From positions 1 to 6,612 of the forward strand of contig UQYA01000093.1 in assembly GCA_900545165.1 (NCBI GenBank): a stretch of DNA of 6,612 nucleotides, in the 5' to 3' direction. The position numbers and the translations under genes were made by a program. Source of the DNA: an uncultured Collinsella sp. Its GTDB lineage: Bacteria; Actinomycetota; Coriobacteriia; Coriobacteriales; Coriobacteriaceae. Numbering within the stretch: position 1 is the stretch's first letter; each line of letters starts with the position of its first letter. The notes under the pieces are model-generated. The model worked only from the letters and a program-made list of their open reading frames with translations, was not told the DNA's origin and searched no databases. Of the stretch, positions 6,369 through 6,612 are shown one piece after another.

Positions 6369-6395
6369 CAGTTCACAGGCACCTTTGTGGTGGTT
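6369..6395 (-). repeat. Right terminal inverted repeat of the IS
   Basis: It runs from CAGTTCAC to GTGGTGGTT and is the inverted partner of 4903-4929 (24 of 27). Two more T follow (6396-6397) before GCC, so the exact end may be 6395 or 6397. Confidence 0.9.
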
Positions 6396-6400
6396 TTGCC

Positions 6401-6413
6401 CTTGGGTTGTCTA
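6401..6413. terminator. Right half of an intergenic stem-loop split by the IS
   Basis: CTTGGG (6401-6406) and TGTCTA (6408-6413) pair with 4883-4888 and 4890-4895 on the other side of the IS; only 6407 is unpaired. It lies within the short stretch between the IS and the mgtA stop, which contains no gene. Confidence 0.45.
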
Positions 6414-6449
6414 CTGTGGCGGCTCACCGTGCTACAGCAGCTCGCCGTG
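6411..6449 (-). repeat. Imperfect in-frame direct repeat at the mgtA stop
   Basis: On the minus strand CACGGCGAGCTGCTGTAG (6449-6432) is followed at once by CACGGTGAGCCGCC (6431-6418) and CAGTAG (6416-6411). The second copy stays in frame and reads His-Gly-Glu-Pro-Pro-Gln-stop after the real stop. It is likely a small tandem duplication of the gene end. Confidence 0.4.
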
Positions 6450-6612
6450 ACGAGCGATGTAGCGGCGCTTTGCTAGTTGAGTGAGCGCGATGTAGGCGGC
6501 AACGATGCCGATGAGCAGTGCGAAAAAGCTTGTCGGCAGCGGCATGAGGCCCAGCGCGTCGGCGATGGGGCTTGCCGGTAGCCAGGTGACAAGTGCCAGC
6601 CCCAGCACGGTG
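6432..6612 (-). CDS. mgtA: Magnesium-transporting P-type ATPase, C-terminal end only
   Basis: The reverse strand is open from the right edge to TAG (6434-6432), giving the last 59 residues; the rest of the gene lies beyond base 6612. The fragment has two hydrophobic segments, 'VLGLALVTWLPASPIADALG' and 'FFALLIGIVAAYIALTQL', separated by 'LMPLPTSF', and ends in the basic tail 'AKRRYIARHGELL'. Two final membrane helices with a short Pro-rich loop, followed by a 'LTQLxKRxYIxR' tail, are characteristic of MgtA/MgtB-type Mg2+ importers, which use ATP to bring Mg2+ into the cell. No catalytic motif (DKTGT) is in view, so the assignment rests on the tail alone; another P-type cation ATPase is the main alternative. 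It is convergent with the LuxR-type gene, with the IS between them. Its stop codon begins an imperfect 18/21-nt direct repeat. Confidence 0.75.
   Translation of the reverse strand, partial: TVLGLALVTWLPASPIADALGLMPLPTSFFALLIGIVAAYIALTQLAKRRYIARHGELL

Larger units (their letters stand above)
4903..6395 (+). mobile_element. IS3-family insertion sequence, IS150-like group
   Basis: The element is about 1.49 kb. It is bounded by 27-bp inverted repeats matching at 24 positions, and carries an HTH-type orfA and a DDE-integrase orfB in overlapping frames, the classical IS3 plan with copy-out/paste-in transposition. The two-HTH, coiled-coil orfA of about 165 aa points to the IS150 group. It sits between convergent genes, 2 nt after the LuxR-type stop and 36 nt from the mgtA stop. 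GCC at 4900-4902 and 6398-6400 could be a 3-bp target duplication if the right end is 6397, but then the two tips differ by two bases; with the end at 6395 no duplication is seen. Its genes are richer in AGG, AGA and ATA codons than the flanking genes, suggesting a foreign origin. OrfA appears frameshifted, so autonomous activity is uncertain. Confidence 0.92.

Noticed and set aside
4969..6450. Single 493-aa frame through the whole IS
   Set aside because: Beyond the A-run the translation (KNCAPWSSG onward) resembles nothing in the IS3 family, while the +1 frame encodes an intact DDE domain. It stays open only because GC-rich DNA lacks stops.
1..6612. CRISPR array, tRNA or rRNA gene, integrase attachment site
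   Set aside because: No regularly spaced direct repeats, no cloverleaf-like sequence and no rRNA-like stretch were seen on either strand.

Overview
The window looks like chromosomal DNA of a GC-rich gut Actinobacterium of the class Coriobacteriia, with Collinsella or a relative as the best guess. The reasons are moderately high GC with CGC/CTG-rich codons, a 12-TM membrane protein ending in a LuxR-type HTH (an architecture expanded in this class), and a 7TM sensor kinase-like protein. The genus is an inference; there is no rRNA or other marker gene here.

Layout, left to right. (1) Positions 1-2981 on the minus strand hold a tightly packed two-gene signalling operon. The promoter-proximal gene encodes a membrane protein with a HisKA_7TM-like sensor and a degenerate kinase half: a Gln sits where the phospho-accepting His is expected and no ATP-binding boxes are visible. 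Two bases downstream begins a second membrane histidine kinase with a PAS-like domain and an intact HisKA_3/DesK-type H-box. It runs off the left edge before its ATPase domain. A response regulator may follow outside the window. (2) Positions 2982-3355 are a divergent intergenic region. It holds a strong sigma70-like promoter for the rightward gene, an imperfect dyad over that promoter, a 14-bp GC-rich hairpin, and a weak promoter candidate for the leftward operon. (3) Positions 3356-4900 on the plus strand encode the 12-TM LuxR-type regulator. (4) Positions 4903 to about 6395-6397 are an almost complete IS3-family (IS150-like) insertion sequence with 27-bp terminal inverted repeats, a hairpin burying the ribosome-binding site of orfA, orfA with an apparent 1-nt loss in an A-run, and orfB with an intact DDE triad. 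(5) Positions 6432-6612 on the minus strand hold the last 59 codons of a Mg2+-transporting P-type ATPase (MgtA-like).

The LuxR-type gene and mgtA are convergent, and the IS sits between their stop codons. Removing the IS together with one copy of a possible GCC target duplication restores a near-perfect 13-bp hairpin with a 7-nt loop. The IS therefore appears to have split an intergenic stem-loop, possibly a shared terminator. Its transposase genes are richer in AGG, AGA and ATA codons than the neighbours, consistent with recent acquisition.

The nearest thing to an under-described system is the pair formed by a 7TM pseudokinase-like sensor and an active-type kinase, facing a divergent membrane-bound LuxR regulator. 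All three are integral membrane signalling proteins arranged around one control region. That they work together is inferred from layout only.
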